This document shows positions 28,431 to 36,946 of a DNA stretch of 64,000 nt, in pieces. Each line of letters begins with the position of its first letter. The stretch's first letter is position 1. The DNA is from Gordonia insulae (GTDB lineage Bacteria; Actinomycetota; Actinomycetes; Mycobacteriales; Mycobacteriaceae). The notes under the pieces are model-generated. The model worked only from the letters and a program-made list of their open reading frames with translations. It had not been told where the DNA came from and made no database searches. Made by a program: the position numbers and the translations under genes. The DNA is taken from contig NZ_CP033972.1 of NCBI RefSeq assembly GCF_003855095.1, forward strand, positions 3,596,001-3,660,000, written 5' to 3'.

Positions 28431-29503
28431 AGCGGCCTGGTGACCCGGTGCAGCGCCCACGCCACCGGCACACTCACCGCCGTCGTGACGACGAAGGCGA
28501 CCGGCGTCGATCCACCGAACACCCCGAAACCCAGTACGTCCATCACCACCTCGAGCACCACGACGTGTACGAGGAAGAACTCGTAGGAGATGTCACCGAG
28601 CCACACCATCGGTCGGCTACCGCACAGCCGCGCCCACCAGTCCGACTGCTCACGCATCGCCAGCGGCCCGATCAGCGCGACGGCGATCACCGCATAGAGC
28701 AGATGCTTGACGATGGTCGCGGACGCCGTCGTCGGCGTGATGGTCGGTTCACCTGCGATCGCCGCCCCGGACAGCAGGAAGGCTCCGGCCGCGACGGCTA
28801 CCGAGATGGTCGCGTCCCAACGTCGGATCAACCGGGTACACACCGCGAGGAGCATGCCCGCGACGAACCAACCGAGGAAGGCCGGCGCCCACAGCCGTGC
28901 GGTCGGACTGATCCCGGTACTGCCCGCGACGATCACGGACCAGATCGGGGACACCGTCATCAGGGCGAGCAGTCCGACGACGAGCAGGTCGGGACGCCAT
29001 CGCCGGCGACAGATCACCACCAGGACCCACGCGATCACCGGCAACAGGAGATAGAAGACCACCTCGGCGGCCAGACTCCACATCTGCGTCAGTCCCGAGT
29101 GCAGATGCCCGAACCCGTAGACCTGGGTGAGGGTCATGTTTCGGATGAACCCCGACCACCCGGCACCGGTCGGCGATGCATCGGGCGGTTCATAGACCAG
29201 ATAGAGGGCGTACACCGCGATCACGGTGAGCCAGTAGGCCGGCAGGATGCGGCGCGCCCGGTGCCCGAGATAGCGGCTCACCGAGGGCATCGAGCGCTGC
29301 TCGGCGAGCGCGGCGATCCACGGCGAGAACAGCAGGTAACCGGAGAGGACGAAGAAGATCGCGACGCCGACCTCGAAGCGACTGAGCAGCCGCCCGACGT
29401 AATCATCCGTGTAGTGGCCGGTCCAGAATGCGGCGTGGGTGAGGCACACCGACAGCGCTGCGATGGTCCGGATTCCGGTGAGAGACGGGATCCGCGCGGC
29501 CAT
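28400..29503 (-). CDS. Acyltransferase 3 family membrane protein
   Basis: The 367-aa integral membrane O-acyltransferase has about ten hydrophobic helices. The family opening RIPSLTGIRTIAALSVCLTHAAF contains the conserved R-x-x-x-x-x-R and the H of the catalytic region, and FEVGVAIFFVLSGYLLFSPW follows, as in OafA/Lmo-type proteins. Members acetylate or acylate sugars and lipids of the cell surface. The C-terminus (RPLWRRERSERA) is encoded by an interspersed repeat unit, including the stop, so the native end may have been replaced. It is divergent from the CorA gene, 42 bases away. Confidence 0.88.
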   Translation of the reverse strand: MAARIPSLTGIRTIAALSVCLTHAAFWTGHYTDDYVGRLLSRFEVGVAIFFVLSGYLLFSPWIAALAEQRSMPSVSRYLGHRARRILPAYWLTVIAVYALYLVYEPPDASPTGAGWSGFIRNMTLTQVYGFGHLHSGLTQMWSLAAEVVFYLLLPVIAWVLVVICRRRWRPDLLVVGLLALMTVSPIWSVIVAGSTGISPTARLWAPAFLGWFVAGMLLAVCTRLIRRWDATISVAVAAGAFLLSGAAIAGEPTITPTTASATIVKHLLYAVIAVALIGPLAMREQSDWWARLCGSRPMVWLGDISYEFFLVHVVVLEVVMDVLGFGVFGGSTPVAFVVTTAVSVPVAWALHRVTRPLWRRERSERA

Positions 29504-29545
29504 GCTGTGATCCTGCCATCGGCCCGCCGGTGGCAGGATGTGGGT

Positions 29546-30583
29546 ATGTCCGAACGCATCCGGGGTCAGATCTGGCGCGACGGCCAGAAGATCGACGGGT
29601 TCGAGCTGGGTAAGGTCTCGGACTGCATCGAGGATGACCGTCTGCTGGTCTGGGCGGATCTGGAATGCCCCACCCACGAGACCATGACCCGCCTCGCCGA
29701 CGAACTCGACCTCGATCCGTTCGCGGTGGAGGACACCACCGCGACGGCGGAGCGCGTGAAAACCATCAGCTACGCCCACCACACCTTTCTCATGGTGTAC
29801 GCCGTCACGATGACGGACGACGGCGGGGCCCGCGACAGCGACCGCGCCGAACGCGGCGCACCTGCCCGACCAGCCGATCGAGCCAAAGCATTTGATCTGC
29901 ATCGTATTTCGGTGTTCATCAAGAAGAACGCGCTGATCACGGTCCGGCTGTCCGAAGGTTTCGACATCGACCAGGTCACCGACCGGTGGGATGAGATCGG
30001 CGGCGAACAGTACGGAATCGGCGCATTGCTGCACGGACTGCTCGACGTCGTCGTCGACGGCCACTTCGACGCCGTCCAACGCCTCGACGATGCGATCGAG
30101 GACCTCGAGGGATCGCTGTTCGACGAGAAGGTGGCGTCGCGGACGCTGCAGCGCGAGACCTACGATCTGCGTAAGGATCTCGTGCTCCTACGCCGGGTCG
30201 TGCTGCCCATGCGGGAGGTCATCGGGAGCATCCAGCGACGCCGATTCGACAACGAGGCGCCGCCCGAACTCGACCCGCACTTCTCCGACCTCTACGACCA
30301 CGCGATACGAGCCGCCGAGTGGACGGAGTCTCTGCGCGACATGATCACCACCGTGTTCGAGACGAACCTGTCGCTGGCCGACGCCCGACTCAACACGGTG
30401 ATGAAGAAACTCACCGCCTGGGCGGCGATCATCGCGGTGCCGACCGCGATCACCGGCTTCTACGGTCAGAACGTGCCCTACCCCGGGTATGACCGCCTGC
30501 TCGGATTCATCACCAGCACCGTACTCATCGTCGCCCTGGTGATAGGTCTCTACGTCAGCTTCCGGCGCCGTGACTGGCTGTGA
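29546..30583 (+). CDS. corA: CorA-like Mg2+/divalent cation transporter
   Basis: The 345-aa CorA-family channel has a large cytoplasmic N-terminal funnel and two C-terminal transmembrane helices (from about residue 285). The pore signature is normally Y-G-M-N; here it reads FYGQNVPYPG, with Gln in place of Met. This GQN form occurs in a subgroup of actinobacterial CorA proteins, as far as I recall, and may shift ion choice. The late positive tail FRRRDWL is typical. The ATG at 29546 is preceded by GGCAGGATG. It probably imports Mg2+ or Co2+, but efflux (ZntB-like) is possible. Confidence 0.88.
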   Translation: MSERIRGQIWRDGQKIDGFELGKVSDCIEDDRLLVWADLECPTHETMTRLADELDLDPFAVEDTTATAERVKTISYAHHTFLMVYAVTMTDDGGARDSDRAERGAPARPADRAKAFDLHRISVFIKKNALITVRLSEGFDIDQVTDRWDEIGGEQYGIGALLHGLLDVVVDGHFDAVQRLDDAIEDLEGSLFDEKVASRTLQRETYDLRKDLVLLRRVVLPMREVIGSIQRRRFDNEAPPELDPHFSDLYDHAIRAAEWTESLRDMITTVFETNLSLADARLNTVMKKLTAWAAIIAVPTAITGFYGQNVPYPGYDRLLGFITSTVLIVALVIGLYVSFRRRDWL

Positions 30584-30611
30584 GACAACCGATTCACGGT
30601 GACTGTCGCGA

Positions 30612-31286
30612 TCACGCGGGACGCGGGATCGCCGCCGCGTTGCTCTGACCGATCCAGTCCGGCACATCGCGCCGGACCTCGGATGAGGCGAGCACGGTGA
30701 TCCGATTGTCGGCCAACGCCGTTCGCCAGGAGACGTCGCCGCGCCACACTTCGGTCAGGGTACGCAGGTCGGTGACCACGGTGGCGTCGACGTCGTAGCC
30801 GGGATGGAAGTCGCAGACCTCGGCATCACCGTCGCTGACCACCAGCCACCACGAGCCGGCCTTCCCGATGACGTCGCGGAAGGTGAACTCCACTAGGGTG
30901 CGCCGTCGGGGCCACCGGTCGATCGGGATGGTCCGGTGCATGTCCCACATCAGCAGATGCGGATCCAGATCGGCGTCGCCGAGCTCGCCGATCCATCGGG
31001 TACCCCACGCGCTCAACGCTGTCACGACCTCGGTGAGCTCCTCCCCCTTCTCGGTCAGCGTGTACACCGATCGCCCACCGACCTCGGCTCGCCGGATCAC
31101 CCCGGCCCGCTCCAGCCCACGCAGTCGCTTGGTCAGCAGTGCCGGCGACATCTTCGGCACGCCGCGCCTCAACTCGTTGAAATGCCTACTGCCCAAGAGG
31201 AGTTCACGTACAACGAGTATCGTCCATCGTTCGTCGAGCAGCTCCATTGCCTTCGCCACCGGGCAGAACTGTCCATATGAGGTCAT
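30612..31286 (-). CDS. HxlR-family regulator with SCP2-like C-terminal domain
   Basis: The 224-aa protein has an N-terminal winged helix-turn-helix of the HxlR type (FCPVAKAMELLDERWTILVVRELLLGSRHFNELRRGVPKMSP...LLTKRLRGLERAGVI). A C-terminal domain of about 100 residues (VEFTFRDVIGKAGSWWLVV...CDFHPGYDVDATVVTDLRTLTEVW) looks like a sterol-carrier-type ligand pocket. This fusion is common in actinobacteria and suggests a lipid-like effector. The ATG at 31286 follows GGAGGTGG. It is divergent from the methyltransferase gene, so it probably controls it and itself through the inverted repeat at 31351-31372. Confidence 0.85.
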   Translation of the reverse strand: MTSYGQFCPVAKAMELLDERWTILVVRELLLGSRHFNELRRGVPKMSPALLTKRLRGLERAGVIRRAEVGGRSVYTLTEKGEELTEVVTALSAWGTRWIGELGDADLDPHLLMWDMHRTIPIDRWPRRRTLVEFTFRDVIGKAGSWWLVVSDGDAEVCDFHPGYDVDATVVTDLRTLTEVWRGDVSWRTALADNRITVLASSEVRRDVPDWIGQSNAAAIPRPA

Positions 31287-31350
31287 TGCGACCACCTCCG
31301 TCGACCGTGTTCAAGTACACACCCCGACGGCGACGATGACCAGTACAGAT

Positions 31351-31372
31351 TCTGAACCGGGGGTGGTTCAGA
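31351..31372. promoter_or_regulatory. Inverted repeat between HxlR regulator and methyltransferase
   Basis: TCTGAACC and GGTTCAGA form an 8-bp inverted repeat around GGGGGT. A second one, AGATC-TT-GATCT, overlaps its right edge (31370-31381). The site sits in the middle of a 191-base divergent region and is a candidate operator. Confidence 0.45.
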
Positions 31373-31477
31373 TCTTGATCTGGAGGACCGCGGCTCCCCG
31401 GCGGGATGCTGACCACGGCAGAAACCCCGACGGCGTCCTCCGATTCGACGTCGTATGAATGAATGAAGGAGTCCTCC

Positions 31478-32329
31478 ATGTCGATCGACGACATCACCAC
31501 CGACACCGCGGTGAAGGCGAAGCACCGCGCACTCTGGGCATCCGGCGACTACCCGGCGGTGGCCGACGTGATCGCCGCCCTGGGCCCTCGCCTCGTCGAG
31601 GCCACCGGTATCGACCGCGGCGACCGCGTCGTCGACATCGCCGCCGGCGCCGGCAATGTCGCCATCCCGGCGGCCCGGGCCGGCGCACATGTTGTCGCCA
31701 CGGATCTCACCCCTGAGCTCCTGGAGATCGGCGAGCAGCGCGCAGGCGATCTCGGGATCGTCTGGCGCACCGCGGATGCCGAGGATCTGCCGTTCGACAC
31801 CGGAACCTTTGACGTCGCGGTGTCGTGCGTGGGCGTCATGTTCGCGCCGCACCATCAGAGCTGCGCCGACGAACTCGTCCGCGTCTGCCGGCCGGGCGGC
31901 CGGATCGGTCTGATCAACTGGACGCCAACCGGATTCATCGGCGAACTGTTCGCCGCGATGAAGCCGTACGCACCCCCGCCACCGCCGCGTGAAGTGGGCC
32001 CGCTCGCTACGCTCCCGGCGCCCGGTACGCAACCCGGTGTGCGGTGGGGCGACGCCGACCATGTGCGGGCCCTGCTCGGGGATCGCGTCCGCGATCTCAC
32101 CGCGACCACCGACTCCGTCCCGATCACCCGGTTCGCCGACGGCGCCGCGTTCCGCGACTTCTTCAAGGCCAGCTACGGGCCGACCATCGCGACGTTCAGG
32201 GCGATCGCCGACGAACCGGACAAGGTCGCCGCGCTCGACGGCGCGATGGCCGCGCTCGCCGACCGTCACCTCGACGCCGGCCGGATGAGCTGGGAATACC
32301 TACTGGTGACCGCCACCGTGGCCGACTGA
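31478..32329 (+). CDS. SAM-dependent class I methyltransferase (UbiE-like)
   Basis: The 283-aa methyltransferase has motif I DIAAGAGNVAIPAA near residues 55-68, the acidic end of strand 2 (VVATDLTPELL), and the post-motif DAEDLPFDTGTFDVAVSCVGVMF that contacts adenine. This matches the Methyltransf_11/25 group acting on small molecules. The substrate is unknown. Residues around 174-183 (GPLATLPAPG) are encoded by an interspersed repeat copy. The ATG follows AAGGAG. The gene is divergent from an HxlR regulator with a lipid-type domain, which may sense its substrate. Confidence 0.85.
   Translation: MSIDDITTDTAVKAKHRALWASGDYPAVADVIAALGPRLVEATGIDRGDRVVDIAAGAGNVAIPAARAGAHVVATDLTPELLEIGEQRAGDLGIVWRTADAEDLPFDTGTFDVAVSCVGVMFAPHHQSCADELVRVCRPGGRIGLINWTPTGFIGELFAAMKPYAPPPPPREVGPLATLPAPGTQPGVRWGDADHVRALLGDRVRDLTATTDSVPITRFADGAAFRDFFKASYGPTIATFRAIADEPDKVAALDGAMAALADRHLDAGRMSWEYLLVTATVAD
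31996..32021 (+). repeat. Interspersed GC-rich repeat, copy inside the methyltransferase gene
   Basis: The core GGCCCGCTCGCTACGCTCCC-GGCGCC lies in frame and encodes GPLATLPAP in a loop after the conserved methyltransferase motifs. The central base is A, while the other loci carry C, G or T. Confidence 0.7.
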
Positions 32330-32474
32330 GGGACCGCCCGTCGGGCATCGGCCCGGTCACCGCGCCGTTGCGGAACGGTCTCGCGATTGGCTTACCGAGA
32401 GGCAATTCGGACATACTTCTTCTGATACGGATGGGACAGAAGTGACGAATGTTTCTCGGGTAGGAGGTCAGTCG

Positions 32475-33488
32475 GTGGCTCGACGGGCACGTTTCCTCGG
32501 TGGGCTGACCGCGGCCGCCGTGGCCATCGGTGTCGCGGCGACCGGTTCACTGACCGCACCGCGCGCGGCGGCCGCACCCGACCCGACCAAGCCGTACGTG
32601 ATGTCGACGGTGCCGTTCGACGGGCGGGAGCGGCTGAAGGTGTGGTCGCCTGCGATGGCTCGCGCGGTCACCGTCGATGTACAGCGGCCCGCCGGCACCG
32701 GGACGGGCTCCGACACCGCCGGTGCCCGTCCGACGCTCTACATGCTCGACGGCGCCGAGGCACACGACGAGGAGTCCGGCTGGTACGCCCTCACCGACCT
32801 CGCGACACTGGCCGCCGGCGAGAAACTCAACGTGGTGACGCCGGTCGGCGATGCACACAGTTACTACACCGACTGGCGTGCGGTCGATCCGGGCGTCGGC
32901 AAGAAGTACATGTACGAGACGTTCTTGACCAAGGAACTGCCCCCGCTGATCGACGACGAGTTGGGCGGCAACGGCCGCAACGCGATCGCCGGGGCGTCGA
33001 TGGGTGGCGTGGCGGCGCTGACGCTCGCCGCCCGCGCGCCCGAACTCTATCGCGGGGTGGCCGGCTACAGCGACTGCGCCAACATCTCCAGCATCCCGAA
33101 TCAGCTGCTCACCCAATGGGATGTCAGTCGCGGGGGCGGCGACGTCGCCAACATGTGGGGTCCGGTCGGCGATCCCGAGTGGGCCCGCCACGATCCGTAC
33201 CTGATGGCGGACAAGCTGCGCGGCACAACGATCTACCTGTCGTCGGGCAACGGCGTGCCGGGTAAGTACAACAACCTGCTGGCCGACCCGATCGACGAGA
33301 CCTTCCGGGGCATCATCGGCGAGATCGGCACGAGTTTCTGCACCGGCCAGATGACGACCCGACTCTCCGCGCTGGGGATTCCCTATACCGCGAACCTGCG
33401 CACCACCGGCACGCACAAGTGGGGGTACTGGAAGGACGAACTCGCGGTGTCCTGGCCGGTGCTCATGCGCTCACTCGGACTGCGCTGA
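32475..33488 (+). CDS. Secreted esterase, antigen 85/mycolyltransferase type (second copy)
   Basis: The 337-aa Ag85-like hydrolase starts with a signal peptide (VARRARFLGGLTAAAVAIGV, cleavage near AAAA-PDP). The nucleophile S175 lies in IAGASMGGVAAL, and the catalytic His is in TTGTHKWGYW near the C-terminus. The overall layout matches the esterase at 25201-26181, including YTDWRAVDPGVGKK...YETFLTKELPPLIDDEL and GGGDVANMWGP. It probably acts on mycolate esters in the envelope. The GTG at 32475 is set by a strong TAGGAGGT; an earlier GTG at 32442 lacks a site. Confidence 0.87.
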   Translation: MARRARFLGGLTAAAVAIGVAATGSLTAPRAAAAPDPTKPYVMSTVPFDGRERLKVWSPAMARAVTVDVQRPAGTGTGSDTAGARPTLYMLDGAEAHDEESGWYALTDLATLAAGEKLNVVTPVGDAHSYYTDWRAVDPGVGKKYMYETFLTKELPPLIDDELGGNGRNAIAGASMGGVAALTLAARAPELYRGVAGYSDCANISSIPNQLLTQWDVSRGGGDVANMWGPVGDPEWARHDPYLMADKLRGTTIYLSSGNGVPGKYNNLLADPIDETFRGIIGEIGTSFCTGQMTTRLSALGIPYTANLRTTGTHKWGYWKDELAVSWPVLMRSLGLR

Positions 33489-33526
33489 GCGGCAAGAACT
33501 TTCACACCATCGGTACAATTCGGGGG

Positions 33527-34171
33527 ATGAGCGCGATGATCGACACCCTCCCCGACCTGCTGACACAAGCCCGGCGGCTGATCGACCTCGGCGTCGGCCG
33601 GCTCGCGGGGGTTTCCGATGCAGAGCTTCTCGACGCGGCCGGACGAAGTGACGCCGTCGGAGGCGGGCTCCTCGTTCCGGGCCCCGAACTGATCGCGCCG
33701 TCGACGCTGGCGCCGTTGCTATCCCGGGCCGGCAAGCCGGGATTCGTCGTCGTGGACATGACCGACCTCGACGAGTTCGCGCCGATCACCGGAATCGACA
33801 TGCCGGACAGCCCGTTCTACCTGCTCTCCGACATCGATCGCGGCGACGCGATGTCGAACTGGAGTCCCGACGAAGCACTGCCGGCGATCACCGGGGCCGG
33901 ACGGACCCCGCTGACCATCGGCGAGGGCGTCGCGTGGCTACTTCAGCAACCGGACCGGCTCGAGCCGAACAAGTGCTTCATGACGATCGGTTCCCGGCTC
34001 ACCAAGGCGAACGGGAAGCTCGACGCCCGCACGCCGGCGATCTGGATCTCCGGCGGCACCGGCCGGGACGGTCGGGAACGCAAGGGCGCACCGAAGGTCG
34101 GCTGGTGTTGGGCCGGCAACCGGCACACCTGGCTCGGATTCGCGTCCGCGGCCGGTCGGCACGCGCTGTAG
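33527..34171 (+). CDS. DUF5701-like hypothetical protein
   Basis: The 214-aa soluble protein has LTQARRLIDLGVGRLAGVSD at the N-terminus and, later, DSPFYLLSDIDRGDAMSNWSPDEALPAI, LTIGEGVAWLLQQP and a Cys/Trp-rich end (KVGWCWAGNRHTWLGFASA). I associate this pattern with the actinobacterial family DUF5701, from memory and with moderate trust. No catalytic motif is evident. The ATG at 33527 follows CGGGGG. It lies 38 bases after the esterase gene on the same strand and could share its transcript. Confidence 0.65.
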   Translation: MSAMIDTLPDLLTQARRLIDLGVGRLAGVSDAELLDAAGRSDAVGGGLLVPGPELIAPSTLAPLLSRAGKPGFVVVDMTDLDEFAPITGIDMPDSPFYLLSDIDRGDAMSNWSPDEALPAITGAGRTPLTIGEGVAWLLQQPDRLEPNKCFMTIGSRLTKANGKLDARTPAIWISGGTGRDGRERKGAPKVGWCWAGNRHTWLGFASAAGRHAL

Positions 34172-34184
34172 ACGTCTGCGGCGC

Positions 34185-35408
34185 TCAGGCGGCGAACGCC
34201 GCCTCACCGTCCGGATGCCGGGCGACGTGACGTCGCGCCATCACGAAACAACCCAGCGCCATCACCGCCGAGCACACCATGACGCACGCCATCGGGACCG
34301 CGGTGTCGTCACCCGCCAGGCCGCCGAGCGGTGAGACTGCGCCGCCGACGAGGAACATGAGCCCGCCGAGCACCGCGCTGCCGGCGCCTGCCGCGTCTCG
34401 GCTGTGCTCCATCGCGAGGGCGGCGCTGTTGCCCATGACGAAGCCGACCGCGGTCACACCGATGAAGAGCGGGATCACCAACAGCCACGGCACCGGTGAC
34501 AATGCTGCACCGAGGACACCGACCGAGGCGGCGAGCAGTACCGGCAGGGCCACCCGGATCGTGGTCGCGGGGTGCACGCGCCTGCGGGACAGACGCGCCG
34601 CGATCAACCCTGCCACGGTCATGCCGAGAGCGTTCACCGCGAAACACAGGCCGTAGACGACCTCGGATGTGCCCAACACCCGCTGATAGACGAAGGAGGA
34701 GCTGGAGATGTAGGACATCAGGGCGCCGAAGGCGAAGGCCTGGGTGAACACGTAGGCGAGGAAGGCCGGGTGCCGGAAGCGGGTCAGCAGCTCGTGATGC
34801 CGCAGACGTGGCGCCCGCCGGTCCGTCGGCAACGTCTCCGGCACCGACGTCACGGCCAGGATCAACTGCAGGACAGTCGCGCCCAGGATGACAGCCAGCA
34901 CCCAGCGCCAGGAGATGTGCCCGGCGAGCACGCCACCGATGACGGGTGCGATCACCGGCGCGAGGCTCTGGATGGTCATCATCAGCGTCATCGAGCGGGC
35001 CCCGGCGAACCCGCGGAGCAGGTCGGCGATGATGGCGCGCGCGATCACCATGCCCGCCGCTGCCGCCACCGCCTGCACGAACCGGGCCGCGATCAGGACC
35101 TCGATGTTCGGCGCAAGCACCACCACGACGCCGGCCAGTACGGCGGCCGCCGAGCCGATCAACAGCGGGTTACGGCGACCGAACCGATCCGACACCGGAC
35201 CCCACAGCACCTGGCCGCCCGCGACGCCGACGAGGAACGCGGTGAGCGTCAACTGCACGTGCGTGGCGTCGGTGCGCAGGGACTGCTGCACCTCGAGGAA
35301 CGACGGGAGGTAGAGATCGGTCGCGATCGGCGCCGTCGCCGACAGCAGCGCGAGCGCCAACAGCAGCCGCGGACCGAGACCTTCGCTGGTCGTGGTCGTC
35401 GTGGTCAC
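34185..35408 (-). CDS. MFS multidrug exporter, Bcr/CflA type
   Basis: The 407-aa transporter has 12 transmembrane helices. Drug:H+ antiporter motifs are visible: IATDLYLPSFLEVQQSL (motif D1), VGVAGGQVLWGPVSDRFGRRNPLL (motif A) and SLAPVIAPVIGGVLAGHISWRWVL (motif C, antiporter helix 5). These place it in DHA1 with Bcr, which exports bicyclomycin-like drugs and small peptides. The GTG at 35408 begins a Thr-rich leader. It follows the amine oxidoreductase gene on the same strand by 128 bases, but a shared role is not evident. Confidence 0.9.
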   Translation of the reverse strand: MTTTTTTSEGLGPRLLLALALLSATAPIATDLYLPSFLEVQQSLRTDATHVQLTLTAFLVGVAGGQVLWGPVSDRFGRRNPLLIGSAAAVLAGVVVVLAPNIEVLIAARFVQAVAAAAGMVIARAIIADLLRGFAGARSMTLMMTIQSLAPVIAPVIGGVLAGHISWRWVLAVILGATVLQLILAVTSVPETLPTDRRAPRLRHHELLTRFRHPAFLAYVFTQAFAFGALMSYISSSSFVYQRVLGTSEVVYGLCFAVNALGMTVAGLIAARLSRRRVHPATTIRVALPVLLAASVGVLGAALSPVPWLLVIPLFIGVTAVGFVMGNSAALAMEHSRDAAGAGSAVLGGLMFLVGGAVSPLGGLAGDDTAVPMACVMVCSAVMALGCFVMARRHVARHPDGEAAFAA

Positions 35409-35536
35409 CCGGGAAACGATAGTCAGGTGATCATGCGGGCGAACTATCGGACGTCCGTCGTCGGATCACACTCATCTGCCGAAACGTTGATCGTCGGCGG
35501 TGGGAATCGCGGGACACGCCCTGGAGTGTCCCGCGC

Positions 35537-36946
35537 TCACTGGTGTGCCCCGCTCCGCACGCCCACAGCCCGGGAGCGTTCGGCGTCGGCGGGGGCCGCG
35601 TCCGCGTAGCGCCGCCGTGCGATCCGCTTGCTCCCGTTCAACGCGTCGTTGAACCGGTCGATCGCCCACGCCGCCCGGACTCCGACGCGCCCCATGACCA
35701 GCCCAACGGCGCGACCGAACCGCGGCTCATCGGCCCACACGGCCCGCAGGTCGTCCGGCGTGGTGCCGGTCGCTATCCGGTCGGCGATGAGGGAGCCGAT
35801 GTACGTGGCCTGCGCAAGTCCGTGACCGTTGCAGGCAAGCGAGTAGTAGACGTTCTCGCCAACCGTCCCGGCCACGGGCAGCCACGTCGAGGAGATGCCG
35901 ATCCATCCGCCCCACGCCCGGTCGACGGCCACATCGGCCAGAGGCGGGAACCGGCGGTGGAACGCCTCGGCCAGCTCGGCCACCACGGACGGGTCCGGGC
36001 TGCGCTCTGGGAGCGGATAGTCGACGGCGCGCTCGATCCGGCGCACCCCGAACACGATGGTGTTGCGCGCGGTCACGCGGTAGTTCTCCATGATGTTGTG
36101 TTGGGTGACCAGGCCGGATCGACTGGTCCAGCCGAGTGCGGCGAGCCGTTCCGGGGCGATCGGCTCCGTCTCGACCTCGGTGACCCACATGGGCGAGGAC
36201 AGTCGCTTCGGGGTGATGTCCCACTCGCCCGCGTGGGCGTTCGTGGCGAGTACGACGGTGCCGGCATGGACGACGCCGCGCGGGGTCGTGACGAGCACCC
36301 CGTCGTCGTCGCGGACGATGTCGGTCACCTTCGACTGCTCAAAGACCCGAACCGGCGAACCGAGCACCGCAGTACGGAGGCCGCGGAGGAATTTCCCCGG
36401 GTTCATGATGCCGCCGTGGACCTCCCGCATACCGCCGAGGAAGCCGTGGGGGATCCCCAGCTCACGGGCGTTCCCCTCCTGGACCTCGGCGCCGGCCCTG
36501 CGGAGGATCTTCGCGATCCGCCGTGTCCGGCCCAGCTGGCCGCGGGACACCGCTGCGAAGACGTTGCCGGTGGCCTCGTAGTCGCAGTCGATCCCCCGCC
36601 TCTCCATGAGGTCCTCCACGTGCGCCGCCGCGTTCTCGGTGAGGCGGATGATCGCCGGCATCCGTTTGCGGTACAACAGATTCAGGAGTTGGATGTCGCC
36701 GCCCGGCGCGCTGGCCAGCTGGCCCGCGTTGCGCGAGCCGGCGCCGTGCCCACAGAACGCGGCTTCGAGCAGGATCGTGTCCACGCCGTGCTCGGCGAGC
36801 CGCAGCGCCGTCGCCATCCCGGCGAGCCCACCGCCGATCACGGCGACGGAGCAGGTCAGGTTCTCCGTCAGCGGAGGACGTATGTCGACGGGCGGATCGA
36901 TCCAGCCCGAGAATTCGGTGTAAACCGTGTTCGTCGTGGCGCTCAT
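35537..36946 (-). CDS. FAD-dependent amine oxidoreductase, PuuB/DadA-like
   Basis: The 469-aa DAO-fold flavoprotein carries the FAD motif VIGGGLAGM at residues 37-44 and the second G-x-G region GSRNAGQLASAPGGD. The later AWGGWIGISSTWLPVAGTVGENVYYSLACNGHGLAQATYIG is the FAD-contacting end found in gamma-glutamylputrescine oxidoreductases. PuuB oxidises gamma-glutamyl-putrescine to the aldehyde. A glutamine-synthetase-like ligase and a PuuD-like hydrolase lie in the same cluster, which supports that role for a related amine. The start overlaps the stop of the upstream membrane protein gene (ATGA), so the two are co-translated. Confidence 0.85.
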   Translation of the reverse strand: MSATTNTVYTEFSGWIDPPVDIRPPLTENLTCSVAVIGGGLAGMATALRLAEHGVDTILLEAAFCGHGAGSRNAGQLASAPGGDIQLLNLLYRKRMPAIIRLTENAAAHVEDLMERRGIDCDYEATGNVFAAVSRGQLGRTRRIAKILRRAGAEVQEGNARELGIPHGFLGGMREVHGGIMNPGKFLRGLRTAVLGSPVRVFEQSKVTDIVRDDDGVLVTTPRGVVHAGTVVLATNAHAGEWDITPKRLSSPMWVTEVETEPIAPERLAALGWTSRSGLVTQHNIMENYRVTARNTIVFGVRRIERAVDYPLPERSPDPSVVAELAEAFHRRFPPLADVAVDRAWGGWIGISSTWLPVAGTVGENVYYSLACNGHGLAQATYIGSLIADRIATGTTPDDLRAVWADEPRFGRAVGLVMGRVGVRAAWAIDRFNDALNGSKRIARRRYADAAPADAERSRAVGVRSGAHQ

